From NCBI RefSeq assembly GCF_039543385.1, contig NZ_BAABJQ010000032.1, forward strand, positions 1-64,000: a DNA stretch of 64,000 bases, in the 5' to 3' direction. Position 1 is the first letter of the stretch. The number at the start of each line of letters is the position of its first letter. Below the pieces are notes generated by a model, which was not told the DNA's origin, made no database searches, and was given only the letters and a program-made list of their open reading frames with translations. Position numbers and translations under genes: made by a program. Source of the DNA: Rugosimonospora acidiphila (lineage in GTDB: Bacteria; Actinomycetota; Actinomycetes; Mycobacteriales; Micromonosporaceae). Of this stretch, positions 18,321-26,415 are shown piece after piece.

Positions 18321-19897
18321 TTGTGCTTGCCCCCACCGGTCTGCTGGTACAGGTCGTTGGCGGCCTTTTGCAGCTGCGAACCGCCCTGGGCGTTCCACTG
18401 GCTGACGAAGCTGTCGAATGAGGACAGCGGCGCCGCCCCGGTGATGATCTGGCTGAATGCCTTGACCTTCAAGTTCTGCAGGTCGGCGGCGTACTGCCCG
18501 GAGCCGGGCACGGCCATCGAGTTCTCGAACAGGTCGGCGCGGGCGTACTTGCCGTAGGTTGCGATCATCTGCTGGGCGGTCGGATCCGGCTGGGCGAGCG
18601 ACGCCGCGATGTCCCAGTTGGGCTGGCCGATGAAGGGGGCGCCGTACGAGTTGAAGCCCTCCGCCTGCCGGGCCAACGGGTCGACGTACTTGCCGATCCA
18701 CTCGAAGCCGCCCGCGATGCCCTTGGCCGAGTCGGTGAGCTTGTACATGGTTCCCTCGACGCCGATGGACAGCCGGGTTGCCAGTTCGTCGTCGCTCCAG
18801 ACGCGGTCCCAGATCTGCAGGACGTGCTTGAGCTTTTCCTTGTCCTTGGCCGCGTCCGGGCTGAAGGCGACGGGCCAGCCCGCGGCGCCGAAGGTCCAGC
18901 CGTTGCGCCCGCCCGGGCCCTGCATCGGAGCGCTGAAGGCGATGTTGCCGTTCGGGTTGGTCTTCCTGATGGCGACCAGCCGGCCGCCGGCGTTGGTCAG
19001 GTCCAGGTCGCTCGGGCCTCCGTAGTCCCACATGGCGACCTTCCCGGCGACGAACTTCGGGGACGGGTCCGGCCCCATGCACTCGGGGTCGATGTAGCCC
19101 TTCTTGTACCAGGCGGCCAGCAACTCCAGCGCCTGCTTGGTCTCCGGCCGGACGGAGTCGTTGACCACCTTCCCGCCCGAGACCTGCCACTGCATGGGCA
19201 GCACGCCGTAGGCACCGAAGATTGTCATGAAGGCGCCGAAGAAGCTCTGACCGTTGGTGCTCATGCCGTACACACCGATTTTCTTCAGCGCCGCGAACGC
19301 GCTCTCGTACTCGTCGATGGTGTCCGGCACGCCGCTCACCCCGGCCTTTTCCAGCAGGTCACTGCGCCACTCGGTGAACGCGTTGGCCCGCGAGCCGGGG
19401 CCGCCGATGCCTGGAAAGCCGTAGTTCTTGCCGTCGAACAGGGTGGTGGACCAGGCGGCCGGCACGTACTTGTCCACGCCGGCCGCGAACTTCGGCGCGT
19501 TCTCCCGGACGAAGTCGACCGGCACCTCCCCGAAGGCGCCCTGCTCGGCGAACTTCTGCAGCATGTCCGGGCCGTTGATGGCCATCACGTCCGGAATCTT
19601 GTTCTGCGCGAGGTTGGTCTGGAACCTGGTGGAGTAGTCGTCCATCGACAGTGCGTAGACGTCGGTGAACGTGATGCCGAACGTCTTCTGCATCTCGGTC
19701 ATCGAGTACGCGCCCTTTTTCAGGCCGCACGGTTGGTAGTAGTAGTTGATGGCGGCGCTGTTGGTGGACTTGCTCGTGTCGTCATCGCTGCCGCAGGCCG
19801 CGGTGCCGAACACCGTGACGCCGGCGATACCGGCGGCCGCCGCGAGCAGACCGCGCCGGCTGACCTGGACGGGATTGTGTGTGGGGTGTGTGGTCAT
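18317..19897 (-). CDS. Extracellular sugar-binding lipoprotein of a CUT1 ABC importer
   Basis: The 526-residue substrate-binding protein has a twin-arginine segment (SRRGLLAAAAG) followed by lipobox GTAAC, so Cys35 would be lipidated at the outer face of the membrane. The size (over 500 residues) and the motif NKIPDVMAINGPDMLQKFAEQG fit the LplA/YtcQ group that binds larger oligosaccharides, not monosaccharides. The start ATG has AGAAGAGG upstream. It is co-transcribed with two permeases of the LplB/LplC type upstream and catabolic genes downstream. The ligand cannot be predicted, but the neighbours indicate an oligosaccharide that requires GH38 and acid-metabolising enzymes. Confidence 0.92.
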   Translation of the reverse strand: MTTHPTHNPVQVSRRGLLAAAAGIAGVTVFGTAACGSDDDTSKSTNSAAINYYYQPCGLKKGAYSMTEMQKTFGITFTDVYALSMDDYSTRFQTNLAQNKIPDVMAINGPDMLQKFAEQGAFGEVPVDFVRENAPKFAAGVDKYVPAAWSTTLFDGKNYGFPGIGGPGSRANAFTEWRSDLLEKAGVSGVPDTIDEYESAFAALKKIGVYGMSTNGQSFFGAFMTIFGAYGVLPMQWQVSGGKVVNDSVRPETKQALELLAAWYKKGYIDPECMGPDPSPKFVAGKVAMWDYGGPSDLDLTNAGGRLVAIRKTNPNGNIAFSAPMQGPGGRNGWTFGAAGWPVAFSPDAAKDKEKLKHVLQIWDRVWSDDELATRLSIGVEGTMYKLTDSAKGIAGGFEWIGKYVDPLARQAEGFNSYGAPFIGQPNWDIAASLAQPDPTAQQMIATYGKYARADLFENSMAVPGSGQYAADLQNLKVKAFSQIITGAAPLSSFDSFVSQWNAQGGSQLQKAANDLYQQTGGGKHK

Positions 19898-19922
19898 GAC
19901 ATGCCTCTTCTGATCGGCGGCT

Positions 19923-20888
19923 TCAGCCCTTGACCGAGCCGAGCAGGATGCCTCGCGCGAAGTACTTCTGGAGGAACGGATACAGGGCGATGATGGGCAG
20001 GGTAGCGATCATGACCGCGGCGGCGCCCAGTGTCTGGCTCGTCGGTGCCGCGCCGAGCATGGCCGGATTGGTCCCGCCGAGGATCGGGTCTGCCTGGGTG
20101 AGAACCGTGTCCCGGATGAACATTTGCAGGACCTGCTTGTTCGGGTCGTTGATGTACAGCAGCGCGTCGAACCAGGCGTTCCAGTTGGCCAGGGCGGTCC
20201 ACAGTCCGACGACGGCGAGGACGGGTTTGGACAGGGGCAGGATGATGCGGAACAGGACGCGCATTTCCGAGGCACCGTCGGCGCGGGCTGCGTCGATGAG
20301 CTCACCCGGAATGGCCTGGAAGAAGTTGCGCATCAGGATGACGTTCATCGCGGCGACCGCGCCCGGCAGCACCAGCGACCACCGGCTGTCCAGCAGGCCG
20401 AGGTTCTTCACGAGCAAGAACAGCGGGATGAAGCCACCGGAGAACAGCATCGAGAACAGCAGCAGGAAGTTGATCAGGCGCCGGTGCGGGAAGCTGCGCT
20501 GAGCCAGCGGGTAGGCCATCATCGCGGTCAGCACGACGGTCAGCACGGTCGCCGCCACGGTCCGGGCGATGGTGTTCAGGTAGGCGCGCAGGATGCCGGA
20601 CGAGGCGAGCACGGCGTGCCAGGATGCGGTGGACGGGTCCGTGGGCAGGATGTGCAGGCCCGATTGCTGGGCGTCGGCGGGGGTGGACAGTGAGATGGTG
20701 AGCTCGAACAGGAACGGGTACAGGGTGGCGATCGCCAGCACCGCGAGAACCACCACGATGAAGATGTCCAGTACCCATTCCCCGGGGGTGCGGCGCTGGC
20801 GGCGACGCCAGCGGCGCCCAGGTGCGGCGGGCGGCTCGACCAGCGATCCACTGGCGGAAACGGCGACGGTAGCGGTAGGTACGGCCAT
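19923..20888 (-). CDS. ABC sugar importer permease, LplC/MalG type
   Basis: This 321-residue inner-membrane permease has a basic cytosolic N-terminus (RRWRRRQRR), a first membrane span (DIFIVVVLAVLAIATLYPF) and five further spans. The cytoplasmic EAA loop that docks the ATPase reads ELIDAARADGASEMRVLFRIILPLSKP. The start ATG at 20888 is chosen over longer in-frame extensions because GAGGAG lies upstream and the extensions overlap the partner permease. It is 14 bases downstream of the partner and 25 bases upstream of the binding protein. No ATPase gene is present, so a shared MsiK-type ATPase elsewhere in the genome is expected. Confidence 0.93.
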   Translation of the reverse strand: MAVPTATVAVSASGSLVEPPAAPGRRWRRRQRRTPGEWVLDIFIVVVLAVLAIATLYPFLFELTISLSTPADAQQSGLHILPTDPSTASWHAVLASSGILRAYLNTIARTVAATVLTVVLTAMMAYPLAQRSFPHRRLINFLLLFSMLFSGGFIPLFLLVKNLGLLDSRWSLVLPGAVAAMNVILMRNFFQAIPGELIDAARADGASEMRVLFRIILPLSKPVLAVVGLWTALANWNAWFDALLYINDPNKQVLQMFIRDTVLTQADPILGGTNPAMLGAAPTSQTLGAAAVMIATLPIIALYPFLQKYFARGILLGSVKG

Positions 20889-20902
20889 GGATATGGCACT
20901 CC

Positions 20903-21865
20903 TCACCAGAGGCTTTGGTCGGGATCGAGACGACGCACCACGCGGTTGCCGATGAACACCAGCACCAGCCCGATGACGGACTGGAAGATGGCCGCCGCCA
21001 TGCCCTGTGAGAAGTCGTACGACAAGACATGGCGCAGCACATAGGTGTCCAGGATGTCGGCGCTGTCTTGCGTGATCGGCGTCATCAGGTTGTAGATCTG
21101 GTCGAACCCGACGGCGAGGAAGTGGGAGATCTGCAACAGGAACATGATGGAGATGGTGGGGGCGATGCCCGGCAACGACACGTGCCGCATCCGTTGCAGG
21201 CGGGAGGAGCCATCGACCCGGGCGGCCTCGTAGAGCTGCTGGTCGACTCCGGCGAGCGCCGCGATGTAGATGATCGCTCCCCAGCCCACCCCGGCCCAGA
21301 TGGCGGAGACGACGTAGATCACGTAGAACTTGTTCGGCTCGTAGAGCCAGGCCTGGCTGGGTAAGCCGAAGACGTGCAGGACGGCGTTGACCGCACCCAG
21401 CTGACCGAAGAACTGGAACAGGATACCGGCCAGCACCACCCAGGAGATGAAGTGCGGCAGGTATGAGATGGTCTGCACCAGGCGGACGAACCACTTCCAC
21501 CGGCACTCGTTGAGCAGTAGTGCCAGCACGATCGGTGCCGGGAAGATCACCACCAGGTTCAGACCGGCGAAGACGACGGTGTTGCGCAGCGCGTGCAGGA
21601 ACTCCGGCCCGGAGAAGAGGCTGGTGAAGTTCTGCAGCCCGACCCACGAGGAGCCGCTGATCCCACGGACCACACTGTAGTTCTGGAACGCGATGACGAT
21701 CCCGTACAGCGGGCCGTAGGCGAACAGCAGGAACAGCGCGAATCCGGGGAGGAACATCAGGATGAGGTAGCGGTGGCGCCAGTACGAGCGGCCGAGCTTG
21801 CCCAGACGTGCCCCGAGCCCTCGCGACTGCCCGGTGGTCGCCAACGCCGGCGTGCTCGACACCAT
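20903..21865 (-). CDS. ABC sugar importer permease, LplB/MalF type; first gene of the importer unit
   Basis: This 320-residue permease has six predicted membrane spans (first: YLILMFLPGFALFLLFAYG). The EAA loop reads LYEAARVDGSSRLQRMRHVSLPGI. AGAGGCGG precedes the ATG. It is the promoter-proximal gene of a nine-gene unit that runs leftward to 3056, with gaps from overlaps up to 83 bases. The promoter and candidate operators lie in the 171-base gap shared with the divergent RpiR-hydrolase gene. Confidence 0.93.
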   Translation of the reverse strand: MVSSTPALATTGQSRGLGARLGKLGRSYWRHRYLILMFLPGFALFLLFAYGPLYGIVIAFQNYSVVRGISGSSWVGLQNFTSLFSGPEFLHALRNTVVFAGLNLVVIFPAPIVLALLLNECRWKWFVRLVQTISYLPHFISWVVLAGILFQFFGQLGAVNAVLHVFGLPSQAWLYEPNKFYVIYVVSAIWAGVGWGAIIYIAALAGVDQQLYEAARVDGSSRLQRMRHVSLPGIAPTISIMFLLQISHFLAVGFDQIYNLMTPITQDSADILDTYVLRHVLSYDFSQGMAAAIFQSVIGLVLVFIGNRVVRRLDPDQSLW

Positions 21866-21918
21866 TGCACCGCCTCTTTCAACCGGTCAACCCGCGCCAG
21901 GATGTTAGATACGTAACT

Positions 21919-21957
21919 CTCGCAAGATTTATACCAGCCCTCGCAATGGAGTGTCCA
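21919..21957 (-). promoter_or_regulatory. Importer-unit promoter with paired TTGCGAG repeats around the -10
   Basis: Read leftward, TGGACA (21957-21952) and TATAAA (21933-21928) are separated by 18 bases and form a sigma-70-like promoter for the permease at 21865. The heptamer TTGCGAG occurs twice in direct orientation, at 946-940 and 925-919 of the 21 kb block. The copies are 21 bases (two helical turns) apart and flank the -10 element. That arrangement suits a regulator bound on one DNA face, for which the adjacent RpiR-fusion protein is the obvious candidate. Confidence 0.55.
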
Positions 21958-22029
21958 TACGCCGCACATCGCGAGTTTGACCATCACTGTCTCCAGGTCG
22001 GCCGGGGATAATAGATTCTTCGATACGGG

Positions 22030-22045
22030 CTGAAGTATGCTTCAG
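22030..22045. promoter_or_regulatory. Perfect palindrome CTGAAG-TATG-CTTCAG at the regulator start
   Basis: This 16-base inverted repeat (6-base arms, 4-base centre) lies around the first possible start codon of the RpiR-hydrolase gene and downstream of a GATAAT -10-like element at 22007-22012. Its position suits autorepression. The CTTCAGA half-site also appears at 34697-34703 in the other divergent promoter of the locus. If the palindrome is an operator, the start is more likely the second ATG at 22049. Confidence 0.45.
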
Positions 22046-23686
22046 AGCATGGCCCTGCTTGAGCAAGCCCCAAGCCCAGGGACCCGCGCGGCCGCCCTGG
22101 ATCGCATCCGCGCGTCCCTCGACTCGCTGTCACCATCTGAACGTCGGGTCGCCGAACGCGTGCTGGCCGATCCCGCCCAGGTCATCGCGTTGGCTATCAA
22201 CGAGTTCGCCGCGCTGTGCGATGTCGCGCAGCCCACCGTCTCGCGCTTCTCCCGCAGCGTCGGCTTCCCCAGCTACGTCGCGCTGCGGCTGGGCGTGGCG
22301 GCCGACTTCGCCGCCGACGGAGCCGCCGCGACCGGCGGGTCCACCGACCCGTTCGCCGCGGTGGCGGGCGGCCTGCGCAGCGACGCTACCGCCTCCGAGG
22401 TCGCCAAGGCGGTGCGCCACGCCTCGCGGGTGGAGGTGTGGGCCTCACCGGTGTTCGCCGCCGCGGCCAGCCTGCTGGCCGCCCGGTTGGCCCGGCTCGA
22501 CGTGCCCGCGAGCGCGACCGTCGTGCCGGAGTACTGCGCCCAGCGCGCGGCCGCTCTGCCCACCGGCGCGGTGGTCATCCTGCTCGGCGGCGCGGGCGAC
22601 GAGGAGGCGTGGCTGGAGCCGATCAACCTGGCCCGCGCGGCGTCGGCCCGGATCGTGTACGTGGCGCTGCGCTCGGCCAGCCGGCTGCTCAAGCTGGCCG
22701 ACATGTTCATCCCCCTGCCGGGCACCGCCGCCGTGGAGCTGACCGGGCCGCTGCTGGCGGAGACCCTCGCGGAGCTGGTGCGCGACATCTCGTTCTACGC
22801 CGGCCCACCCGGGCCGGCCTCACCCTGGCGGGGCTGGCCGCATCGCCGGCAGTTGCTGCTGTCCACCAGCGGAGCACCGATCCCCGCGATCCTGCTGAGC
22901 CAGCCGCAGCCGGCGAAGACGCCGTCGCTGGTCATCTTCTACTCCTACGTCGGCGCCCGCAAAGAGGAGCTGGCACCGCCGCAGGGAGCCGGCGACTACG
23001 TCTCGCCGTACTTCGTCTCCGCTCTACTCAACGCCGGCCACAACGTGCTGCTGCCCGACCCCCCCGGGCACGGCGAGCGCAAGTGGGTCTGGCAGGACAC
23101 CAACGAATTGTTCCGCGCCGGCCTGCTCGACGAGGGTCCCGACTACCTCGAACAGGTCACTACCGAGACCCCGGAACTCATCGACGCCGCGCTCGCCCTG
23201 GGCGTGGTCTCCTCGCCCGCCCAGATCGCGGTGGCCGGTCAGTCCGGCGGCGGCATGCAGACCCTGCTGAAGCTCGCCGCCGACCCCCGCATCGGCTGCG
23301 CCGTGGCGGTGATGCCGATCTGCGACATCACCCTGCTGAGCAGCTTCGCCGACCTGGGCGAGCGCCGCCGGACCATCGCCGGCGGGCCCAGCCCCCGGAT
23401 GGGTAACCAGCTGGCGCCACGGCCACTGCTACTGATCAGCGGCGGCCAGGACATCGTCGCCCCGGCCAGCCACATCGAGAGCTTCCACGAGGGCGTCGCC
23501 CCGGCGTACCGCCGGGCAGGCGCGGAGGACAACCTGCGGTACCTGCGCCTGGACGACGTGGCGCACCGCTTCGACGGCCGGCAGGTCGACGCGATGCTCG
23601 AATGGCTCGACCGCCACCTGTCCCCCACCTCGCCGGCGTCCAAGCCACGCCGCCGGACCACAACGAAGGCACGCGCGGCGAGGTGA
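22037..23686 (+). CDS. RpiR-type transcription regulator fused to an alpha/beta-hydrolase
   Basis: The 549-residue protein has an RpiR helix-turn-helix at residues 20-95 (LSPSERRVAERVLADP, LCDVAQPTVSRFSRSVGF). A weak SIS-like segment follows (about 120-255, VVILLGGAGDEEAW), where RpiR proteins normally bind sugar phosphates. Residues 270-530 are an alpha/beta-hydrolase: oxyanion region FYSYVGARKE, DPPGHGERKW, nucleophile elbow GQSGGG (S403), acid D472 in ISGGQDIVAP and H510 in DDVAHRFDG. The full triad suggests real catalysis. I know of no characterised regulator with this fusion. It diverges from the importer unit and is the likely local regulator. Starts at 22037 and 22049 are both possible and neither has a strong ribosome site. 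Confidence 0.85.
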   Translation: MLQSMALLEQAPSPGTRAAALDRIRASLDSLSPSERRVAERVLADPAQVIALAINEFAALCDVAQPTVSRFSRSVGFPSYVALRLGVAADFAADGAAATGGSTDPFAAVAGGLRSDATASEVAKAVRHASRVEVWASPVFAAAASLLAARLARLDVPASATVVPEYCAQRAAALPTGAVVILLGGAGDEEAWLEPINLARAASARIVYVALRSASRLLKLADMFIPLPGTAAVELTGPLLAETLAELVRDISFYAGPPGPASPWRGWPHRRQLLLSTSGAPIPAILLSQPQPAKTPSLVIFYSYVGARKEELAPPQGAGDYVSPYFVSALLNAGHNVLLPDPPGHGERKWVWQDTNELFRAGLLDEGPDYLEQVTTETPELIDAALALGVVSSPAQIAVAGQSGGGMQTLLKLAADPRIGCAVAVMPICDITLLSSFADLGERRRTIAGGPSPRMGNQLAPRPLLLISGGQDIVAPASHIESFHEGVAPAYRRAGAEDNLRYLRLDDVAHRFDGRQVDAMLEWLDRHLSPTSPASKPRRRTTTKARAAR

Positions 23687-23739
23687 GGCTGCCGGCCCAC
23701 CGCAGGGCGGTGCCGCTCCGGTGGGCCGGCAGCCTCGCC
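23682..23739. terminator. Long bidirectional hairpin overlapping the regulator stop codon
   Basis: The arm AGGCTGCCGGCCCACCG (23686-23702) pairs perfectly with CGGTGGGCCGGCAGCCT (23719-23735) over a 16-base loop. Four more pairs (one G-U) extend the stem outward to 23682/23739, taking in the TGA stop at 23684-23686. It lies between convergent genes (regulator, plus; TIM-barrel isomerase, minus) and should terminate both. Confidence 0.75.
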
Positions 23740-23918
23740 GCGAGCGTCACCGTCGCGGACGGCAGGTTGACCGGCGTCGCTCGTGGCGGTGAAGTCACCC
23801 GGTCACCGCCGAGCGTTCGCTCGCGGACCTGACCTCCAGCACGTGCGGCCCGAAAGTGCCGGAGGGCCCGGTCCGGGCTACCGCCGCGCGGCGATCCCGG
23901 CCGGGCCCCCCGGCAGGC

Positions 23919-24686
23919 TCACGCCGCCTCGTCCGCCCGCCGCGCCAGTCCCTGGCCGATGAGCCACTCGGCACTGTCCAGCACGGCCCGCAGCACATCG
24001 GTGGCGCAGCGGTCGAGTTCCACGAGGTGCCACTCGGCCGAGGGGCAGGCCGCCACGATGTCGGCGAACGGCAACACGCCGGCGCCCACCGCCGTCATCG
24101 GCGCCGCCGTGTCGGTGGCCGGGCCGTCCTTGAGGTGCAGGAACCGCACCCGGTCACCGAGCCTTTGCAGCAGCGCGGGTACGTCCTGTCCGCCGACCGC
24201 GGCCCAGTAGGTGTCCACCTCCAGCACCACCTCGGGTGGCAGCGCGTCGGCGAACACCTCCAGCGCGCAGCGCCCGCCCAGGTCGGCGAACTCGAACTCG
24301 TGGTTGTGGTATCCGAGCCGGATGCCCTCATCCGCGAGCCGCGCGGCTACCTCTCCCATGTCGCGGGCGAACTGCCGCACCCCGGCCTCGTCGCTCCACA
24401 TGCGACGGTCTCCGGACGGCACGATGATGGTGTCGGTGCCCAGCGACCGGGCGGTCGCGACCGCGCCGTCGAAGTCCTCGGCCGGGCGGTTGTGGATGCT
24501 GGACACGACCAGGCCGGCCGCGTCCAGCTCGGCGCGCAGCCGCTGCGGCGACTCGGCCTTGTTGTTGAACGGCTCGACCGCGCCGTAGCCGGCGTCGGCG
24601 AGAGCCTTGAATACCGTCGGCCGTTCGTCGGTGGGCACGTCGCGCAGCGTGTACAGCTGCACGCCGAGGGGATTGATGGTGGGCAT
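23919..24686 (-). CDS. Sugar-phosphate isomerase/epimerase-like TIM barrel (xylose isomerase AP2 superfamily)
   Basis: This 255-residue cytosolic protein starts MPTINPLGVQLYTLRDVPTD. Metal-ligand strands typical of the superfamily are visible: LGYHNHEFEF (about residue 125), VVLEVDTYWAAVGGQDV and FLHLKDG. Members isomerise or epimerise ketoses, or act as lyases and hydratases on 3-keto sugars. The motif VGAGVLPFADIV fits the subgroup frequently paired with Gfo/Idh/MocA enzymes. GGGAG lies upstream of the ATG. It is the last gene of the eight-gene minus-strand unit and ends at the shared hairpin. Confidence 0.88.
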   Translation of the reverse strand: MPTINPLGVQLYTLRDVPTDERPTVFKALADAGYGAVEPFNNKAESPQRLRAELDAAGLVVSSIHNRPAEDFDGAVATARSLGTDTIIVPSGDRRMWSDEAGVRQFARDMGEVAARLADEGIRLGYHNHEFEFADLGGRCALEVFADALPPEVVLEVDTYWAAVGGQDVPALLQRLGDRVRFLHLKDGPATDTAAPMTAVGAGVLPFADIVAACPSAEWHLVELDRCATDVLRAVLDSAEWLIGQGLARRADEAA

Positions 24687-24736
24687 GTGGACTCCCGTTC
24701 CTAAATGGGGTGATGTATGGGTGGGCGTGACTGGGT

Positions 24737-25372
24737 TCAGTCGCGCTGCGCGGTGACCGCGGCCAGCCAGGCCCCCGCGATGAGGGCGTGTCCGGCGGGA
24801 GTGGGGTGCACCCCGTCGGTGGACCACTCCGCCGGGCTGCTGGCGGTGGCGGCCTGCGCCATGAGGCCGTCCGTGGCGACCAGGGTGGCGCCGAACTCGT
24901 GTGCCATCCGGCGTACCACGACCACCTTGGGATCGAGGTCCTCGCGCCAGTCCCAGACCTGTTCGCGGACCGGCACCAGGAACGGCTCCAGCAGGATGAG
25001 CGAGGCTCCCTGGTCCACCGTCGCGGTGAGGACTCGCCGGTACCGCTCGGCGAAGTCCGCGACCGGGGTCGGGTCGTCGTTGTCGTAACGCCGGCACACA
25101 TCGTTGACCCCGACCATGATGGAGACGACATCGGGTTTGAGGGCCAGACAGTCGGTGTCCCAGCGGGAGACCAGATCGATGGCGCGATTGCCGCCGATCC
25201 CCCGGTTGAGAAAGCGCACCCGGTGCCCGGGGTGCTCGGCGGTGAACCGGCCGGCCGTCATGGCGGCGTAGCCGGAGCCGAGTGAACTCGGGTTCTCGCG
25301 ATCACGGCCCGCATCGGTGATGCTGTCGCCGATGAACAGCACGGTGCTCTCGGGCCGAATGGCCAGTGTCAT
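24737..25372 (-). CDS. SGNH/GDSL hydrolase (probable carbohydrate esterase)
   Basis: This 211-residue cytosolic esterase carries the four SGNH blocks: GDSITD (S17), RGIGGN (G60), VGVND (N90) and TDGVHP (D186, H189). The closest general type is the lysophospholipase-L1-like and acetylxylan-esterase-like group used to remove acyl groups from oligosaccharides. The ATG overlaps the stop of the preceding oxidoreductase (ATGA), so the two are coupled. Its presence suggests that the imported glycan is esterified. Confidence 0.9.
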   Translation of the reverse strand: MTLAIRPESTVLFIGDSITDAGRDRENPSSLGSGYAAMTAGRFTAEHPGHRVRFLNRGIGGNRAIDLVSRWDTDCLALKPDVVSIMVGVNDVCRRYDNDDPTPVADFAERYRRVLTATVDQGASLILLEPFLVPVREQVWDWREDLDPKVVVVRRMAHEFGATLVATDGLMAQAATASSPAEWSTDGVHPTPAGHALIAGAWLAAVTAQRD

Positions 25373-26415
25373 GCCGGAACCTCTCTGTGCGGTGGCGCTG
25401 GTGCGCTCTGCTGCCGCGCCCGGATGGCGATGCGGGTCGGGTGCAGCTCGTCGTCCACGGACAGCGGCATCGGTGCCCCGTCGAGCAGATGACCCACGAA
25501 GCGGTCGAAGTAGTCGGGTGCTGGCGCGACGGCGTCCAACCGGCCGCGGTCGGTGTCGCCGACAAACAGCCGCCCGCGGGTCTCGCCGGCGGTGACCTCC
25601 ACCATTCCCGCCGAGCCGAACACGCGCAGCTCGTCGTTGCCCCACCGATCGACGCCGGCCGGGTTGAGGTAGTTGACGGTCGCGGTGGCCACGGCGCCGG
25701 AGGCGCAGCGCATCGTCAGCGAGGCGGCCATGGTGAGGTTGCGGCCCGGCGGGCAACCCGAGGTCGTGCACACCCCGGTCACCTCGGTGATGCGCTGCCC
25801 CGCCGCGTGTTCGATCAGGCGGAAGGCGTGGATGCCGGCGTTGCCGATCAGGCCGCCGTCCACCTCGTCGTCGTACGGCCGCCCGTCGTGGTACGGGTAC
25901 GACTTCTGCACCGCGATCTGCGCCACCGTACCGATGGTGCCGGCCGCGACGAGCGAGCGCAGTGCCAGGTACGGCTGGTCGAACGCGGTACCGGCCATCT
26001 CGCGGAAGGCCACGCCTGACTCGCGGGCGGCGCCCAGGATCCGGTCGAGATCCGGTTCGGTGAGTGCGGCCGGCTTCTCGGCGTACACCGCGCGCCCGGC
26101 GCGCAGGCAGTCGACGGCGTCGCCGGCCTGGTCGCCGCGCCGGGGTGAACACAGCGACACCAGGTCCACGCGCGGGTCCCGCAGCAGCTCCGCGAGACTG
26201 CCGTACCTGCGCACCGACGGGTCGTCGCGCAATCGACCGGGCAGCAGCCGCGGCGGCACGCCGGCGGTGGCCACCAGCCGCGCCCGCGGATGGCCGTCGA
26301 GCAGCCGCTGGATCTGGTGTCCGTTGTGGCCGTAGAGGCCCACGCCGAGACCGGGTGCGGAACTGCTCCCACCCCGACCGCGGCCGTGCGGGCCGGTGCC
26401 GAGCATCACGATCAC
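25369..26415 (-). CDS. Gfo/Idh/MocA family oxidoreductase (1)
   Basis: This protein of about 348 residues has an N-terminal NAD(P) fold (LGVGLYGHNGHQIQRLL), the EKP motif (VYAEKPAAL) that binds nicotinamide, and the C-terminal beta-sheet dimer domain with GGLIGNAGIHAFRLIEH, where His is the candidate catalytic residue. Members oxidise or reduce sugar hydroxyls, often at C3. I prefer the GTG at 26415, because it overlaps the upstream stop (GTGA) as at other junctions in this unit; ATG at 26406 is an alternative. The glycine/serine-rich residues 5-18 are unusual and may be an unneeded extension. Confidence 0.85.
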   Translation of the reverse strand: MIVMLGTGPHGRGRGGSSSAPGLGVGLYGHNGHQIQRLLDGHPRARLVATAGVPPRLLPGRLRDDPSVRRYGSLAELLRDPRVDLVSLCSPRRGDQAGDAVDCLRAGRAVYAEKPAALTEPDLDRILGAARESGVAFREMAGTAFDQPYLALRSLVAAGTIGTVAQIAVQKSYPYHDGRPYDDEVDGGLIGNAGIHAFRLIEHAAGQRITEVTGVCTTSGCPPGRNLTMAASLTMRCASGAVATATVNYLNPAGVDRWGNDELRVFGSAGMVEVTAGETRGRLFVGDTDRGRLDAVAPAPDYFDRFVGHLLDGAPMPLSVDDELHPTRIAIRARQQSAPAPPHREVPA

